64,000 bases of DNA. Origin: Peribacillus simplex (GTDB taxonomy: Bacteria > Bacillota > Bacilli > Bacillales > DSM-1321). The position numbers and the translations under genes were made by a program. Of this stretch, positions 45,137 to 54,057 are shown one piece after another. The notes under the pieces are model-generated. The model was not told the DNA's origin, ran no database searches, and saw only the letters and a list, made by a program, of their open reading frames with translations. Where the stretch lies: positions 4,554,001 through 4,618,000 of the forward strand of contig NZ_CP011008.1 in assembly GCF_001578185.1 (NCBI RefSeq), given 5' to 3'. Position 1 is the first letter of the stretch. Each line of letters opens with the position of its first letter.

Positions 45137-46000
45137 ATGAACAAAGCAGCAAATGGTTGGATGAATGGTTTTCTTGGCGTACTGATCTTTAGCGGCTCGC
45201 TACCTGCGACACGATTGGCTGTAGCGGATTTCGATCCGTTATTCCTCACCGTCTGCCGCGCTGCGATAGCTGGCGTATTGGCTGGCGCTCTCCTTTTCAT
45301 CTTCCGGCAGCAACGTCCTGTCAGAAGCGATATCGTTCCTTTATTGGTGGTAGCATTTGGCGTGGTTGTTGGTTTCCCGCTGCTGACAGCCTTGGCCCTG
45401 CAATATGTCACGTCTGCGCATGCCATTATCTTCATTGGGCTTCTCCCGCTCTCGACGGCGATATTTGGGGTACTTCGGGGGGGTGAACGGCCTCGACCCT
45501 CCTTCTGGATCTTTTCAGCTGCAGGCAGCTTCCTGGTCGCAGGCTTTGCCCTAATCCAAAATGGGGAATCATCGCCGATTGGTGACGCATTCATGCTGGC
45601 TTCCATCATCGTATGTGGTCTCGGTTATGCAGAAGGAGCTCGGCTCTCACGCAAGCTTGGGAATTGGCAGGTGATCTCTTGGGCTCTCGTTCTATCGCTT
45701 CCCCTTATGCTGCCACTCTCGTTCTATTATACGCCGGACTCGTGGGCGGACATCGGTGATCCTGCTCTCTTCAGCCTTGCTTATGTGTCTTTATTCAGCA
45801 TGCTCATCGGCTTCGTGTTCTGGTACCGCGGTCTCGCCCAGGGCGGTATTGCAGCGGTTGGACAGCTACAGCTTCTTCAACCTTTTTTTGGGCTGCTCCT
45901 TGCTGCTATGATTCTAAATGAGAAAGTCAGTCCGGCACTCGTAGCTGTGAATATTGCCGTTGTACTATGCGTGGCAGCCGCCCGGCGATTCGCAAGGTAA
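45137..46000 (+). CDS. EamA/DMT-family exporter, GC-rich
   Basis: Start set at ATG 45137, six bases after GGAGTG; a GTG at 45128 is in frame. 287 aa with ten membrane segments in two EamA repeats (LIFSGSLPATRLAVADFDPLF ... ALALQYVTSAHAIIFIGLLPL, and AYVSLFSMLIGFVFWYRGLAQGGIAAVGQLQLLQPFFGLLLA). Such proteins export amino acids or other metabolites. Its DNA is clearly richer in G+C than its surroundings (32 of 60 in the line 45181-45240) with codons such as CTG and GCG that neighbours avoid, suggesting recent transfer. Confidence 0.88.
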   Translation: MNKAANGWMNGFLGVLIFSGSLPATRLAVADFDPLFLTVCRAAIAGVLAGALLFIFRQQRPVRSDIVPLLVVAFGVVVGFPLLTALALQYVTSAHAIIFIGLLPLSTAIFGVLRGGERPRPSFWIFSAAGSFLVAGFALIQNGESSPIGDAFMLASIIVCGLGYAEGARLSRKLGNWQVISWALVLSLPLMLPLSFYYTPDSWADIGDPALFSLAYVSLFSMLIGFVFWYRGLAQGGIAAVGQLQLLQPFFGLLLAAMILNEKVSPALVAVNIAVVLCVAAARRFAR

Positions 46001-46014
46001 CACATGGCCCATTT

Positions 46015-46053
46015 TAAAAACGAGCGGAACAGAATCCTGCTCCGGCTCGTTTA
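46015..46053 (+). terminator. Terminator of the EamA gene
   Basis: AACGAGCGGAACAG/CTGCTCCGGCTCGTT imperfect stem followed by TATCATTTT. Confidence 0.65.
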
Positions 46054-46149
46054 TCATTTTGCAGTGTCCGTATTTTTCATAGACTCGAAGAATATTGACC
46101 CTCTGAGCTTGACCTCACGTTTAAAATGATTTTCATCCGTGACCAAGCG

Positions 46150-46935
46150 TTAAATAGTCAGGTTCCCTTCGAATATTTTCACAGCATGGCCAGAAAGTTT
46201 AACTGTGTCCTCCGCTACTTCAACCTTGACTAGCCCTCCTCTTTCCGATGCCTGATAGGCAATACAGATATTTTTATCCAGCTTGCTTTCCCAATATGGC
46301 CCCAGACAACAATGGGCAGAGCCCGTAACATAGTCTTCGTCAAGGCCTTGGGCAGGGGAAAAGAAACGAGAGACGAAATCATATTCATTGAGATTCGATC
46401 GACTCGTTACAATGACACCCCGAGTCGGTAATTGGGCAATCAAATCGATATCTGGTTTTAAGTTCCTTACGATTTCCTCTGATTGAACTTCGACTAGATA
46501 ATCCCATTTGTTCTGACCAACATACGTAGGCACAACGCCCAAAGCCTTTATCAGTAAATCCGGGGCAGCGGTCTCCTGCTCCATTAATGACGGAAATTCC
46601 AATTGAACCATCCCATCCACGAATTTGGCAGTGAGAAGCCCGCTTTTTGTCTGATAGACAATTGCTTCATTCCTTGGTACGTATCCTTTCTCCCACAAAA
46701 AGAAAGAGCTTGCCAACGTCCCATGTCCACAAATCGGGATTTCAATCGAAGGTGTGAACCAACGCAGTTGCCATTCATCATTATGAAGGTGAATAAACGC
46801 CGTAACAGGTAAATTAACCTCTTTAGCTATTCGTTGCATCCACTCACTGTCCTTTACCCCGCTAAGAAGACAGACAGCAGCAGGGTTCCCTTTAAAAGGT
46901 TGATCTGTAAACGTATTAATAATCGTTAATTCCAT
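46150..46935 (-). CDS. PhzF-family protein lacking the usual active-site glutamate
   Basis: 261 aa with the PhzF double hot-dog fold signatures: NTFTDQPFKGNPAAVCLL, RWFTPSIEIPICGHGTLAS, FVSRFFSPAQGLDEDYVTGSAHCCLGPYW. PhzF-type isomerases use the Glu of the N-L-S-E-T-A-F motif as catalytic acid/base. Here the motif reads NLPVTAF, with Val44 in place of Glu. The fold is intact, so it may have another chemistry or none. GGAGGCATTTT precedes the ATG. Single-gene unit. Confidence 0.85.
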   Translation of the reverse strand: MELTIINTFTDQPFKGNPAAVCLLSGVKDSEWMQRIAKEVNLPVTAFIHLHNDEWQLRWFTPSIEIPICGHGTLASSFFLWEKGYVPRNEAIVYQTKSGLLTAKFVDGMVQLEFPSLMEQETAAPDLLIKALGVVPTYVGQNKWDYLVEVQSEEIVRNLKPDIDLIAQLPTRGVIVTSRSNLNEYDFVSRFFSPAQGLDEDYVTGSAHCCLGPYWESKLDKNICIAYQASERGGLVKVEVAEDTVKLSGHAVKIFEGNLTI

Positions 46936-47318
46936 GAAAAAATGCCTCCTTAAATAGCATTGCCCGTCATGATTTCCACAATAAGCAAACTGTTAGTTAT
47001 AATTATATTAAATCACATTTGGAATAGTTTACCTATTGGAGTCAGCAACCTTAGCCGAAGTTACTCTATGTATTAACACTTTTCTCTCTTTTTTTGTTTG
47101 AAACCTTACAGTTATAGATTAAGATGAAATTATACAATTTTTTCAAGAAACGAAACATGCTATTACTTTAAGGCATTCATAATAATGGGATGTAAACTAA
47201 AAAAAGAAGTTATGATACATAAGAAATAGATAATAAGGAAAAGCTGCATATCGCTTTGTTAGATGAAAATGCAGAAACTGAAAAAATCTAGTTTTGTTAG
47301 TAAAGGGAGAAATTCAAA
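46936..47318. other. Gene-free stretch
   Basis: No complete gene. A short open stretch (KEKLHIALLDENAETEKI) lies just before the Sfp-type gene but has no start signal. Confidence 0.4.
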
Positions 47319-48026
47319 ATGGAAATTTACGCAGTTAACATTGAGGGTATTAATGAATTTAATTTTGAATACACAACATACAATCACATTTTATCAAAAC
47401 AAACCCTAAGGAAAGCAAAAAATTTTAAACACTATAAAGATAGTGTTAGAACTGTAGTCGGTGAATTATTAATTCACTATATCTATCTCCAAAACCAGAA
47501 AGAGTCTTCCATCCCCCTTGTGATAAGACGAAATGAATATGGCAAACCATATTGTAATGAAGCAGCTTTCCATTTTAACGTCTCACACTCTGGCAGTTGG
47601 GTTGTTTGCATTGTCGATACTAAACGAGTGGGTATAGATATTGAACTAATGACAGATATAGACTATGAAGCTTTAATTTCATTTTTTCACCCTTTTGAAA
47701 GCCGAGAAATGAAGGAAACAACTAGTAAAAAGGATTATTTTTACAAACTCTGGACGATAAAAGAAAGTGTCATAAAAAATATCGGAAAAGGCTTAAGTAT
47801 TCCATTAAACAGCTTTTACGCCCGTCAAAACCAACAAGTAACGTCGATCCATTTCGAAGAAAGCACATTGAATGACACCAAATTTCATGTGAAAATGTTT
47901 GATTTTCAAGAAAATTATAAGCTAGCAGCTTGTGCCCTTCATGATAAATTTCCTGAATCTATTAGTTTCTTAGATGCATCTAAAATTTTTTCTTTTCTCA
48001 TGCACGACAGTAGACCTCCAAAATAA
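47319..48026 (+). CDS. 4'-phosphopantetheinyl transferase, Sfp type
   Basis: Attaches the phosphopantetheine arm of CoA to carrier proteins of peptide, polyketide or siderophore synthases. 235 aa; motif FHFNVSHSGSWVV (85-97), the metal-binding VGIDIE (104-109, Asp107, Glu109) and FYKLWTIKESVIKNIGKGL (141-159, Glu149, Lys153). AAAGGGAG lies before the ATG. No synthase genes are nearby, so its carrier-protein clients must be elsewhere. Confidence 0.93.
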   Translation: MEIYAVNIEGINEFNFEYTTYNHILSKQTLRKAKNFKHYKDSVRTVVGELLIHYIYLQNQKESSIPLVIRRNEYGKPYCNEAAFHFNVSHSGSWVVCIVDTKRVGIDIELMTDIDYEALISFFHPFESREMKETTSKKDYFYKLWTIKESVIKNIGKGLSIPLNSFYARQNQQVTSIHFEESTLNDTKFHVKMFDFQENYKLAACALHDKFPESISFLDASKIFSFLMHDSRPPK

Positions 48027-48093
48027 TTAAATATCTTACAATGTAAGCCGACTAAATAACGAGCCTGCATTGTTTGTTCATCCAACATTAACA

Positions 48094-48141
48094 ATAAAAA
48101 AACACATGACTGTAGTATTTAAACTCCTCAGTCATGTGTTC
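48094..48141 (-). terminator. Terminator of the second GNAT gene (minus strand)
   Basis: AACACATGACTG/CAGTCATGTGTT stem (48101-48112, 48129-48140) followed by T7 on the minus strand. Confidence 0.85.
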
Positions 48142-48187
48142 ATGCATAAAACCTTATTATGATGATTACGTGTCTTTCTTACATACA

Positions 48188-48718
48188 TTATTTTTCAGGA
48201 AGAAAAGAGTAAACATTTGTATCATATACTTCACCATTTTGATACATATAGTTTTTTAGGATTCCTTCTTGTTGAAATCCCATTTTCTTAAGTAAATTGT
48301 TTGACGGTACATTTTCAATAAAAACTACAGCACCAATTCTCGTTAATCCTAGAGTTTCCGAGCCGTATAAAAGAATTTTCGAGACTGCTTCAGTCATATA
48401 TCCCTTTTTCCAATGGTCAGGATGGATTTCGTAGCCTATTTCCGCCCGTTTATGTTTAGGAGACCAAGCATTAAATCCAATTGTTCCTATTAACCCTTTT
48501 TCTCCTTTTCTTTCGATCCCCCACCTAATTCCTCTTTTTTCCTTTAAACTTTCAGAAAAAAAATCTATAAATCCGCTAGCTTGTTCGACGCTCTCTAATT
48601 TATCTTGACCATAAAAACGTATGACGTTAGCGTTAGAAAAACAAGAAAAAATGGCATCTGCATCCTCATGAGTTATTTCTCTCAAAATGAGTCTGTCTGT
48701 TTCTAAATTAGGAAACAT
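48188..48718 (-). CDS. GNAT-family N-acetyltransferase, RimJ/RimL type
   Basis: 176 aa. LETDRLILREITHEDADAIF is the classic RimJ/RimL start; the acetyl-CoA loop is WKKGYMTEAVSKIL with Tyr/Met in place of the usual glycine-rich QGKGYMTEA; ENVPSNNLLKKMGFQQEGILK ends the core. Acetylates protein N-termini or small amines; target unknown. GGAGGAATATTAA precedes the ATG. Confidence 0.9.
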   Translation of the reverse strand: MFPNLETDRLILREITHEDADAIFSCFSNANVIRFYGQDKLESVEQASGFIDFFSESLKEKRGIRWGIERKGEKGLIGTIGFNAWSPKHKRAEIGYEIHPDHWKKGYMTEAVSKILLYGSETLGLTRIGAVVFIENVPSNNLLKKMGFQQEGILKNYMYQNGEVYDTNVYSFLPEK

Positions 48719-49049
48719 TTAATATTCCTCCTATGAATTCATATATCTGCGAAAAGTGTCACCGTTTTTTTATGTACAAAAATAGGGGGCTACCTTCATC
48801 ATTCATTGCCCTCTTACCCTAGTTTTTTTACCAAAAAAATTAAATTAAAGACTGTTTAATTGGATATAAATGGCACTTCCACAATATCAAGTTTGCAGAA
48901 CTTTTACAAGAATTCTTTGCGGATAAAAAAATTAAATGGCAGAGTGTCAGATAAGAATAGCAGTTTCTCTGATGATAAAAAGAGGAATACCGGAATTTTG
49001 TAAATATCACCAAGCTGAATGATACGCGCCACATCTTCCATGACCCTCT

Positions 49050-49106
49050 TAATGATTTTAAATGTCGCTTCCGCAACAGCGTTATCCATAAGGGCAACCT
49101 TTCATA
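49050..49106 (-). pseudogene. IS3-family transposase fragment
   Basis: Frames on the minus strand read MKGCPYG and, one base shifted, DNAVAEATFKIIK, the DDE-domain segment PYDNAVAEATFKxxKTE of IS3 transposases (OrfB). Only about 20 codons survive. Confidence 0.7.
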
Positions 49107-49175
49107 CTTAGTGACGACCAATCTTAAATATGGTTAACGTTTCGTCCGTAGTAATAGATGCGAATGACAGCGACC

Positions 49176-49615
49176 AATTAAAAATATTATCAAACGAAGG
49201 GTAAGTTTCGGATGTATCGTGTTCTTTCAACTCTCCAATTAATATGGCGGAGGCAGAAATCTTTGAAAATGAAAATAACATCAAACTCCCTGAAGATTAC
49301 AAGGCGTTCTTAACACTCCATAATGGGGCAAAAATGTATGAATTACTCGATGACGACGGTGAAAAAAGGGGGGCGGTCTTCATGTTTTTAGTTTAGATGA
49401 AATAAAGAGGTTCAAGAAATTGACTACCTGAGTGAACATGGGATTCCGATTGCCCACCTATAGAATGATTGCTATCAAATAATAGATACAAAGAGAAACT
49501 TATGGAGTTTACAGATCTTTCGTCTCTAAACCTTAATTGTGTAATTTTCTTGGATCGCTACATTATTGCACACGGCGAGGTGTTTTGGAGTTGGCCCATT
49601 TATACTGCTGAATAA
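49176..49615 (+). pseudogene. SMI1/KNR4-type immunity gene remnant
   Basis: Broken frames on the plus strand read MAEAEIFENENNIKLPEDYK, AFLTLHNGAKMYELLDDDGE, then after a shift GGGLHVFSLDEIKEVQEID and YLSEHGIPIAH, and at the end [20 protein letters not shown] before a stop at 49613. This order is that of SMI1/KNR4 (SUKH) proteins, many of which neutralise polymorphic toxins. At least three frameshifts or stops. No toxin gene remains beside it. Confidence 0.75.
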
Positions 49616-49618
49616 ATA

Positions 49619-49657
49619 ATAAGAGCGATTGCTAATTAAATGCAGTCGCTCTTTTTT
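49619..49657. terminator. Bidirectional terminator
   Basis: AAGAGCGATTGC/GCAGTCGCTCTT stem, followed by T6 on the plus strand. It separates the pseudogene from the convergent GntR gene. Confidence 0.8.
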
Positions 49658-49666
49658 CAAAGCATT

Positions 49667-50368
49667 TTAATTTGTCAACGTTAATAGTTTTGCGGAAGTA
49701 TAATTATATTTCTCAATCGAAAAATCAAAAACGACTCCAGCTTTTAAAAACACCGTATTTTCTACAATTAAAGTCGGATCTCCTGGCTGCAAGTCCAAAA
49801 GCTTTGCATCATCATCATTTAGTTTCTCACACGAAATGATTTTATCTGCAAAACCAATATTCAGCTTCAAATCCTCGACTATATATTCATAAATGGAACC
49901 ATTTGCGATTTCTTTATTTATGATGGGGATGATGTCTTTATTGAAAAAGGACTCTTCAATTACAATGGGTTCACCATTTAAGCATCTAACCCGTTTGAGG
50001 TTATAGATTTTGGTTTTCAGATTACATTTCATTTTTTCGGCCAATTTTTCATCAGCTTCTATTAAATCTAACTTCAACACTTCACTTGTCATTTCATCCT
50101 TTTCAAACTGTTTCGTTAAGCCATTCATATTCTTCATCGAAATACAGCCAGGTCTGGAAAATTCCCTTAGGAATATCCCGCTTCCTTGAACTTGATAAAT
50201 ATAACCCTGTTCAGCCAATATATTGATTGCTTTTCTTATGGTATTCCTGCTGACATCGAACTTCTTCATCAACTCTTCTTCAGTAGGTAACTTAGTATTT
50301 AATGTATATGTTCCTTCTAATATTTCTTTCTCCATTTGTTCTACGACCATTCTATACTTTACACCCAT
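49667..50368 (-). CDS. GntR-family regulator, HutC/UTRA subfamily
   Basis: 233 aa: N-terminal winged helix (LNTKLPTEEELMKKFDVSRNTIRKAINILAEQGYIYQVQGSGIFL, residues 22-67) and a C-terminal UTRA sensor domain (about 88-230, KRVRCLNGEPIVIEESFFN). HutC-type proteins respond to sugars, sugar phosphates or amino-acid derivatives. No transport or catabolic operon adjoins it, so its target is not visible. The start is ATG at 50368 with GGAAGGTATAGGG upstream. Confidence 0.9.
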   Translation of the reverse strand: MGVKYRMVVEQMEKEILEGTYTLNTKLPTEEELMKKFDVSRNTIRKAINILAEQGYIYQVQGSGIFLREFSRPGCISMKNMNGLTKQFEKDEMTSEVLKLDLIEADEKLAEKMKCNLKTKIYNLKRVRCLNGEPIVIEESFFNKDIIPIINKEIANGSIYEYIVEDLKLNIGFADKIISCEKLNDDDAKLLDLQPGDPTLIVENTVFLKAGVVFDFSIEKYNYTSAKLLTLTN

Positions 50369-50533
50369 ATTTCCCTATACCTTCCTCTATACATAATGAT
50401 TTCGAACAATAATTTAGACTAAATGTTAGGTTTTCTTTACAATAGTTTATTTTATTACGATTGTAAAGAAACCTCAGTTTCTTTTGGAACAGGCATGTTC
50501 AATCCTTAAGCCGTTCCTAAATTTCAAACCAAA

Positions 50534-50572
50534 AAAAGAGACATCAAATCGTTTAACGATAGGATGTCTCCA
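50534..50572 (-). terminator. Terminator of the vanZ-like gene
   Basis: GAGACATC/GATGTCTC stem with an inner stem, T7 on the minus strand. Confidence 0.8.
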
Positions 50573-50668
50573 AATCTATTGAGTATCATAGTTTAATCTT
50601 GGCGAGGAACCGCATTCCCTTTCAGGCCCCAAGTTAATTTGTTCAGCATTTTACCCTTGAAGTGAGAT

Positions 50669-51289
50669 TTACTGCCTCTGCACCCTTTTACTTTTTCCAG
50701 AACGGAACACTACCACACTCGTGAACAAAGGATACAGTATGTACCCCAGATAAACACCCATCATATTCAGTATCAGGTCATCGATATCCAAACTTCCGCG
50801 CCGAAAAACGAGCTGACAGATTTCAATACCTGAGATCGTTATGAATGGATAAAGAAATTTCCTTAAAGCAGATGGCTCTTTCCCATCCCTGGACAACAAA
50901 TACAGCCCGAATGGAATGAACAGACCCACATTGGCGCTAAGGTTATAAAATGACACAAGCCCGTTCATTTCGTTCGATAAATAAGAAAGTATCGTAGAAA
51001 AAGGAATCAAATTATACGAATATACCTGCCCTTCTGGTCGAAAGAACAGCAAAACCAGTAATGATAAACTGTAGCAAATCAAGGCTGCCTGCCACAAAAG
51101 GCGCGGAATCATCACCGTTTCACCTCGAAAATAAAGAACCGCAAACGAAACGATAAGAAGTATACAAAACCAAACAACCATGATCACCAAAGGATTCAAA
51201 TATAATAGAAGCTGAAGGAAAAGAGGTAAACCGCACAAAAACAGGGCTTGCGACAGCAAAAGGGAAAGCATGGCGGATTTTCGAGACAT
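50669..51289 (-). CDS. VanZ-family membrane protein, 206 aa
   Basis: The start is taken at 51289, where GAAGGGGGAGTTAC precedes ATG; the frame opens further upstream without signals. Five or six membrane helices; the VanZ core is PFSTILSYLSNEMNGLVSFYNLSANVGLFIPFGLYL and then RGSLDIDDLILNMMGVYLGYILY. VanZ proteins are linked with teicoplanin tolerance in some bacteria, but most Bacillus members have no known role. Single-gene unit. Confidence 0.85.
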   Translation of the reverse strand: MSRKSAMLSLLLSQALFLCGLPLFLQLLLYLNPLVIMVVWFCILLIVSFAVLYFRGETVMIPRLLWQAALICYSLSLLVLLFFRPEGQVYSYNLIPFSTILSYLSNEMNGLVSFYNLSANVGLFIPFGLYLLSRDGKEPSALRKFLYPFITISGIEICQLVFRRGSLDIDDLILNMMGVYLGYILYPLFTSVVVFRSGKSKRVQRQ

Positions 51290-51475
51290 GTAACTCCCCC
51301 TTCTATTTCTCTCCAAATCAATGCATATCATTATATCCTAGGACATCTTTAACAGGCCGTCAACAAACTACATACACCTGTCATTTTGAAAACTGCCGGT
51401 ATGTTCGTCAAGGGGAAGTTCTTTCGAATAAATCAACCTAAACGAAGGATAATTCGTCCTTCATCGGGCAGAACA

Positions 51476-51518
51476 AAAAAAGCCGGTTCCTCACTTTCCA
51501 GGAATCAGGCTTTTTTGT
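51476..51518 (-). terminator. Terminator of the ABC exporter operon
   Basis: AAAAAAGCC...GGCTTTTTT hairpin with TTCCT/AGGAA inner pairs; symmetric, so active on either strand. Confidence 0.8.
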
Positions 51519-51533
51519 TTATTGATGTTCATT

Positions 51534-52550
51534 TTATAGTGCACGGTATTTTTTTAAACTTATAATATTGATGGTTATAAAAACGACGGAAAATGCCAGG
51601 AGAATGAGTAAATCCAGTAAAACCTCATTGAAAGTGAAACCTTTGTACATAATCCCGTTCATGGCGTCCGATGCGTAATAGAGCGGCATGACCTTGCCGA
51701 TTTTTTGCAGCCAGTCTGCCATGCCATCCAATGGGAAAATCCCTGTGAAGAAGACTTGCGGCACGATGACCAACGGAATGAATTGTACCATTTGGAATTC
51801 AGATGTTGCGAAACTCGATAGTAATGTACCAAGCGATAATGCAACAAGCGCGACAAGTATATTCGTTAATAAAACGAGCCAAATGGAGCCAACAAGGACG
51901 ATATCCAACACATTTACGGCATATAGTACGACAATTAAGGTTTGAACGAGCGCAAATATGCCATATCCGATTACATACCCCGCTACGATTTCGTATCGTT
52001 TAATCGGTGTAGCAAGCAACCGTTCCAACGTACCACTTGTTCGCTCCTTCAAAAGTGCAATCCCTGCTATTAAAAATACAAAGAAGAACACGAAAAAGCT
52101 GACGAGCATCGGACTGAACGTATCAAAACCCTTTGTTTTGGCATCCCCGTATACATATTGCTTCTCAATTGAGGGTGTATTTTTTCCATCCCCTTGCAGT
52201 CCTTGCATCATTTGCATTTGAACGGCCTTTGCACGGCTCGGTTCGTCGTTCAATAGTGTCAGTTTTATCTTGCCATTTTCAACCTGCAGCCAGCCATCTG
52301 TATCATTTTCAATCATTTTCCCCTGTGAAAATTCCTCAGCAGCCGTTACTTGAAAATCCGCTTGTTTCAATGCTTTAACCATAGCTTCATTACTGCCTGT
52401 AACAACGATTTTCAAATCACTCGCTTCTGTATCGAAAATAAAATACATGAGCGTTAAAATGAGCAATGGAGCGAGGAAAAATAAAGCGAGCGTCCTTCGA
52501 TCCCGGCGCATCTGCTGTGTAATCCGCGTAACAAGAGAGGCAATTCTCAT
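51534..52550 (-). CDS. ABC-2 type exporter permease, 338 aa
   Basis: One N-terminal helix (LALFFLAPLLILTLMYFIF), a long extracellular part (to about residue 165) and five C-terminal helices with LLKERTSGTLERLLATPIKRYEIVAGYVIGYG, the ABC-2 coupling helix. Resembles the YhgE/DrrB-like drug or lipid exporters with a large outside domain. It overlaps the ATPase gene by four bases (stop/start overlap), so the two proteins form one exporter. Substrate unknown. Confidence 0.92.
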   Translation of the reverse strand: MRIASLVTRITQQMRRDRRTLALFFLAPLLILTLMYFIFDTEASDLKIVVTGSNEAMVKALKQADFQVTAAEEFSQGKMIENDTDGWLQVENGKIKLTLLNDEPSRAKAVQMQMMQGLQGDGKNTPSIEKQYVYGDAKTKGFDTFSPMLVSFFVFFFVFLIAGIALLKERTSGTLERLLATPIKRYEIVAGYVIGYGIFALVQTLIVVLYAVNVLDIVLVGSIWLVLLTNILVALVALSLGTLLSSFATSEFQMVQFIPLVIVPQVFFTGIFPLDGMADWLQKIGKVMPLYYASDAMNGIMYKGFTFNEVLLDLLILLAFSVVFITINIISLKKYRAL

Positions 52551-53281
52551 TTTAGGCCACCTCCAATCCTTAAAAAAACATCATCAAGCGTTTCCGCTGC
52601 ATATTGTGTTTTTAAAGCCGCCGGGGTTCCTGATGCGATGATTTCACCCTCACGCAGCATCGCCAGTTTATCGCATCGTTCCGCCTCATCCATCACATGC
52701 GTCGTGATGATGATCGTCTTATGATCTTCATTTCTTAAACGCTCAAGTTCCCGCCAAATGGATCGTTTCAGCAAAGGGTCCATTCCCACTGTCGGTTCAT
52801 CCAAAATGAGAATCTCCGGATTTTGGATGAGTGCAACCGCCAGTGACAGACGGCGTTTCATCCCCCCGGAATAATACGCAGCCCGAACGTTCAAGTCACT
52901 CGTCAACTGTACGATTTCAGCTGCATATTGAATGCGTTCCCTTCGTTCCTTTTTCGAAAAACGGTATAGCTTCGCAAAAAACTCGAGGTTTTCAGCACCC
53001 GTCAGATCTGTATATAAAGCATCGGATTGTGCCATATAGCCGACATCCATTAACAGTGCTTCATTTGGCACTTCATGATCCAGAACCGTGACATTACCAG
53101 CATCGGGCTTAATCAATCCAACAATCATTTTAATCAAGGTCGTCTTTCCGCATCCGGATGGACCTAACAAGCCAAAAATTCCACTTTTTTCAATATTCAG
53201 GCTCAATGGCTGAATGACCTTCTTATGATGAAAACCCTTAGCAATTCCTTCAATGGAAATCGCATTTTTCATTGTACACAC
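52547..53281 (-). CDS. ABC exporter ATP-binding protein, 244 aa
   Basis: Complete nucleotide-binding domain: Walker A GPSGCGKTTL (about 40-49), Q-loop YMAQSD, signature YYSGGMKRRLSLA (variant of LSGGQ), Walker B LILDEPTVGMD and the switch His in TTHVMDEAERC. DrrA-like. Pairs with the downstream permease. The gene is divergent from a TetR-type regulator that probably controls it. Confidence 0.95.
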   Translation of the reverse strand: MCTMKNAISIEGIAKGFHHKKVIQPLSLNIEKSGIFGLLGPSGCGKTTLIKMIVGLIKPDAGNVTVLDHEVPNEALLMDVGYMAQSDALYTDLTGAENLEFFAKLYRFSKKERRERIQYAAEIVQLTSDLNVRAAYYSGGMKRRLSLAVALIQNPEILILDEPTVGMDPLLKRSIWRELERLRNEDHKTIIITTHVMDEAERCDKLAMLREGEIIASGTPAALKTQYAAETLDDVFLRIGGGLK

Positions 53282-53306
53282 TTCCTCCCTCTTTAATTAA
53301 CACGGT

Positions 53307-53355
53307 GTTGAGTGTATCATCATTCTAAGGTAGCTTTTAGTCTAATACAATCAAC
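53307..53355. promoter_or_regulatory. Inverted repeat between the ABC operon and the TetR gene
   Basis: GTTGAGTGTAT (53307-53317) and ATACAATCAAC (53345-53355) match as inverted arms at 10 of 11 positions, 27 bases apart. Also a small palindrome AACACGGTGTT at 53299-53309. Probable TetR operators. Confidence 0.5.
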
Positions 53356-53389
53356 ACATTTCGAAAAATGTTTAGTGAGGAGACATTCA

Positions 53390-53989
53390 ATGGCGGAATT
53401 TCATGAGGATATGGTACAAAAGACGAAAAAGCAGATACAACATCATTTTATTGCACTCGTTGAAGCAGAGGGGTTCTCACATGTCTCAGTGAAGAAAATT
53501 GCAGAGCGCGCCAACATTAATCGGGGCACATTCTATTTGCATTACACAGATAAATATGAATTGATGGATCACTTACAGCAGGTATTGTTAAATGAACTTC
53601 AAACTCGAATTACTGCCATTTTGCCGAAAGAGGCTTTTTTGGCTCTCCATCAACAACAACTTTACCCGCCTTTCGTAGCAATTTTTCAATTCATCAGTGA
53701 ACATGCGCACGCATTAAGGGCCATTCTTGGAGATAAGGGAGATCCTTCTTTTGCAAAAAAAATAAAGCTTGTGTTCGGTGAAGTACTACTGGAGCGTTTG
53801 ATCAGCCAGCATCCAGCAGCTAAAGATGAAGCATTCCGCATGTATATGCACGCCTTCATGACATCTGCGATTTTAGGCGTTATACAGGAGTGGCTGGAGA
53901 ATTGCAAAGAGCAAACGGCGGAAGAAATGGCGAAAATTCATTTTCAAATCCTGAACTTCATCAGCCAATTACGGACATTCATTCAATGA
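53390..53989 (+). CDS. TetR/AcrR-family regulator, 199 aa
   Basis: Start at ATG 53390 with GAGGAGACATTCA before it; the longer frame to 53312 crosses the operator region and is unlikely. N-terminal helix-turn-helix FSHVSVKKIAERANINRGTFYLHYTDKYELMDHL (about 26-59), then an all-helical ligand domain, resembling the TetR_C DhaS/YcgE-like group. Divergent from the ABC exporter genes, so the most likely target is that operon. Confidence 0.9.
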   Translation: MAEFHEDMVQKTKKQIQHHFIALVEAEGFSHVSVKKIAERANINRGTFYLHYTDKYELMDHLQQVLLNELQTRITAILPKEAFLALHQQQLYPPFVAIFQFISEHAHALRAILGDKGDPSFAKKIKLVFGEVLLERLISQHPAAKDEAFRMYMHAFMTSAILGVIQEWLENCKEQTAEEMAKIHFQILNFISQLRTFIQ

Positions 53990-53997
53990 ACTTTTAT

Positions 53998-54026
53998 AAA
54001 GGCATGTTCCATTTACATGCCTTTAG
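53998..54026 (+). terminator. Terminator of the TetR gene
   Basis: AAAGGCATG/CATGCCTTT stem; T run short. Confidence 0.6.
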
Positions 54027-54057
54027 GATAATAAAATGGGATAATCCCCCTTTAAAC

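Noticed and set aside
45106..45609. 167-codon open frame on the minus strand
   Set aside because: Antisense to the GC-rich EamA gene. High G+C lengthens chance open frames; no start signal or known domain.
48840..49121. 93-codon and 61-codon open frames on the minus strand
   Set aside because: Only a few codons match an IS3 transposase; the rest has no family resemblance, no ribosome binding site and differs between frames. Recorded as a transposase fragment only.
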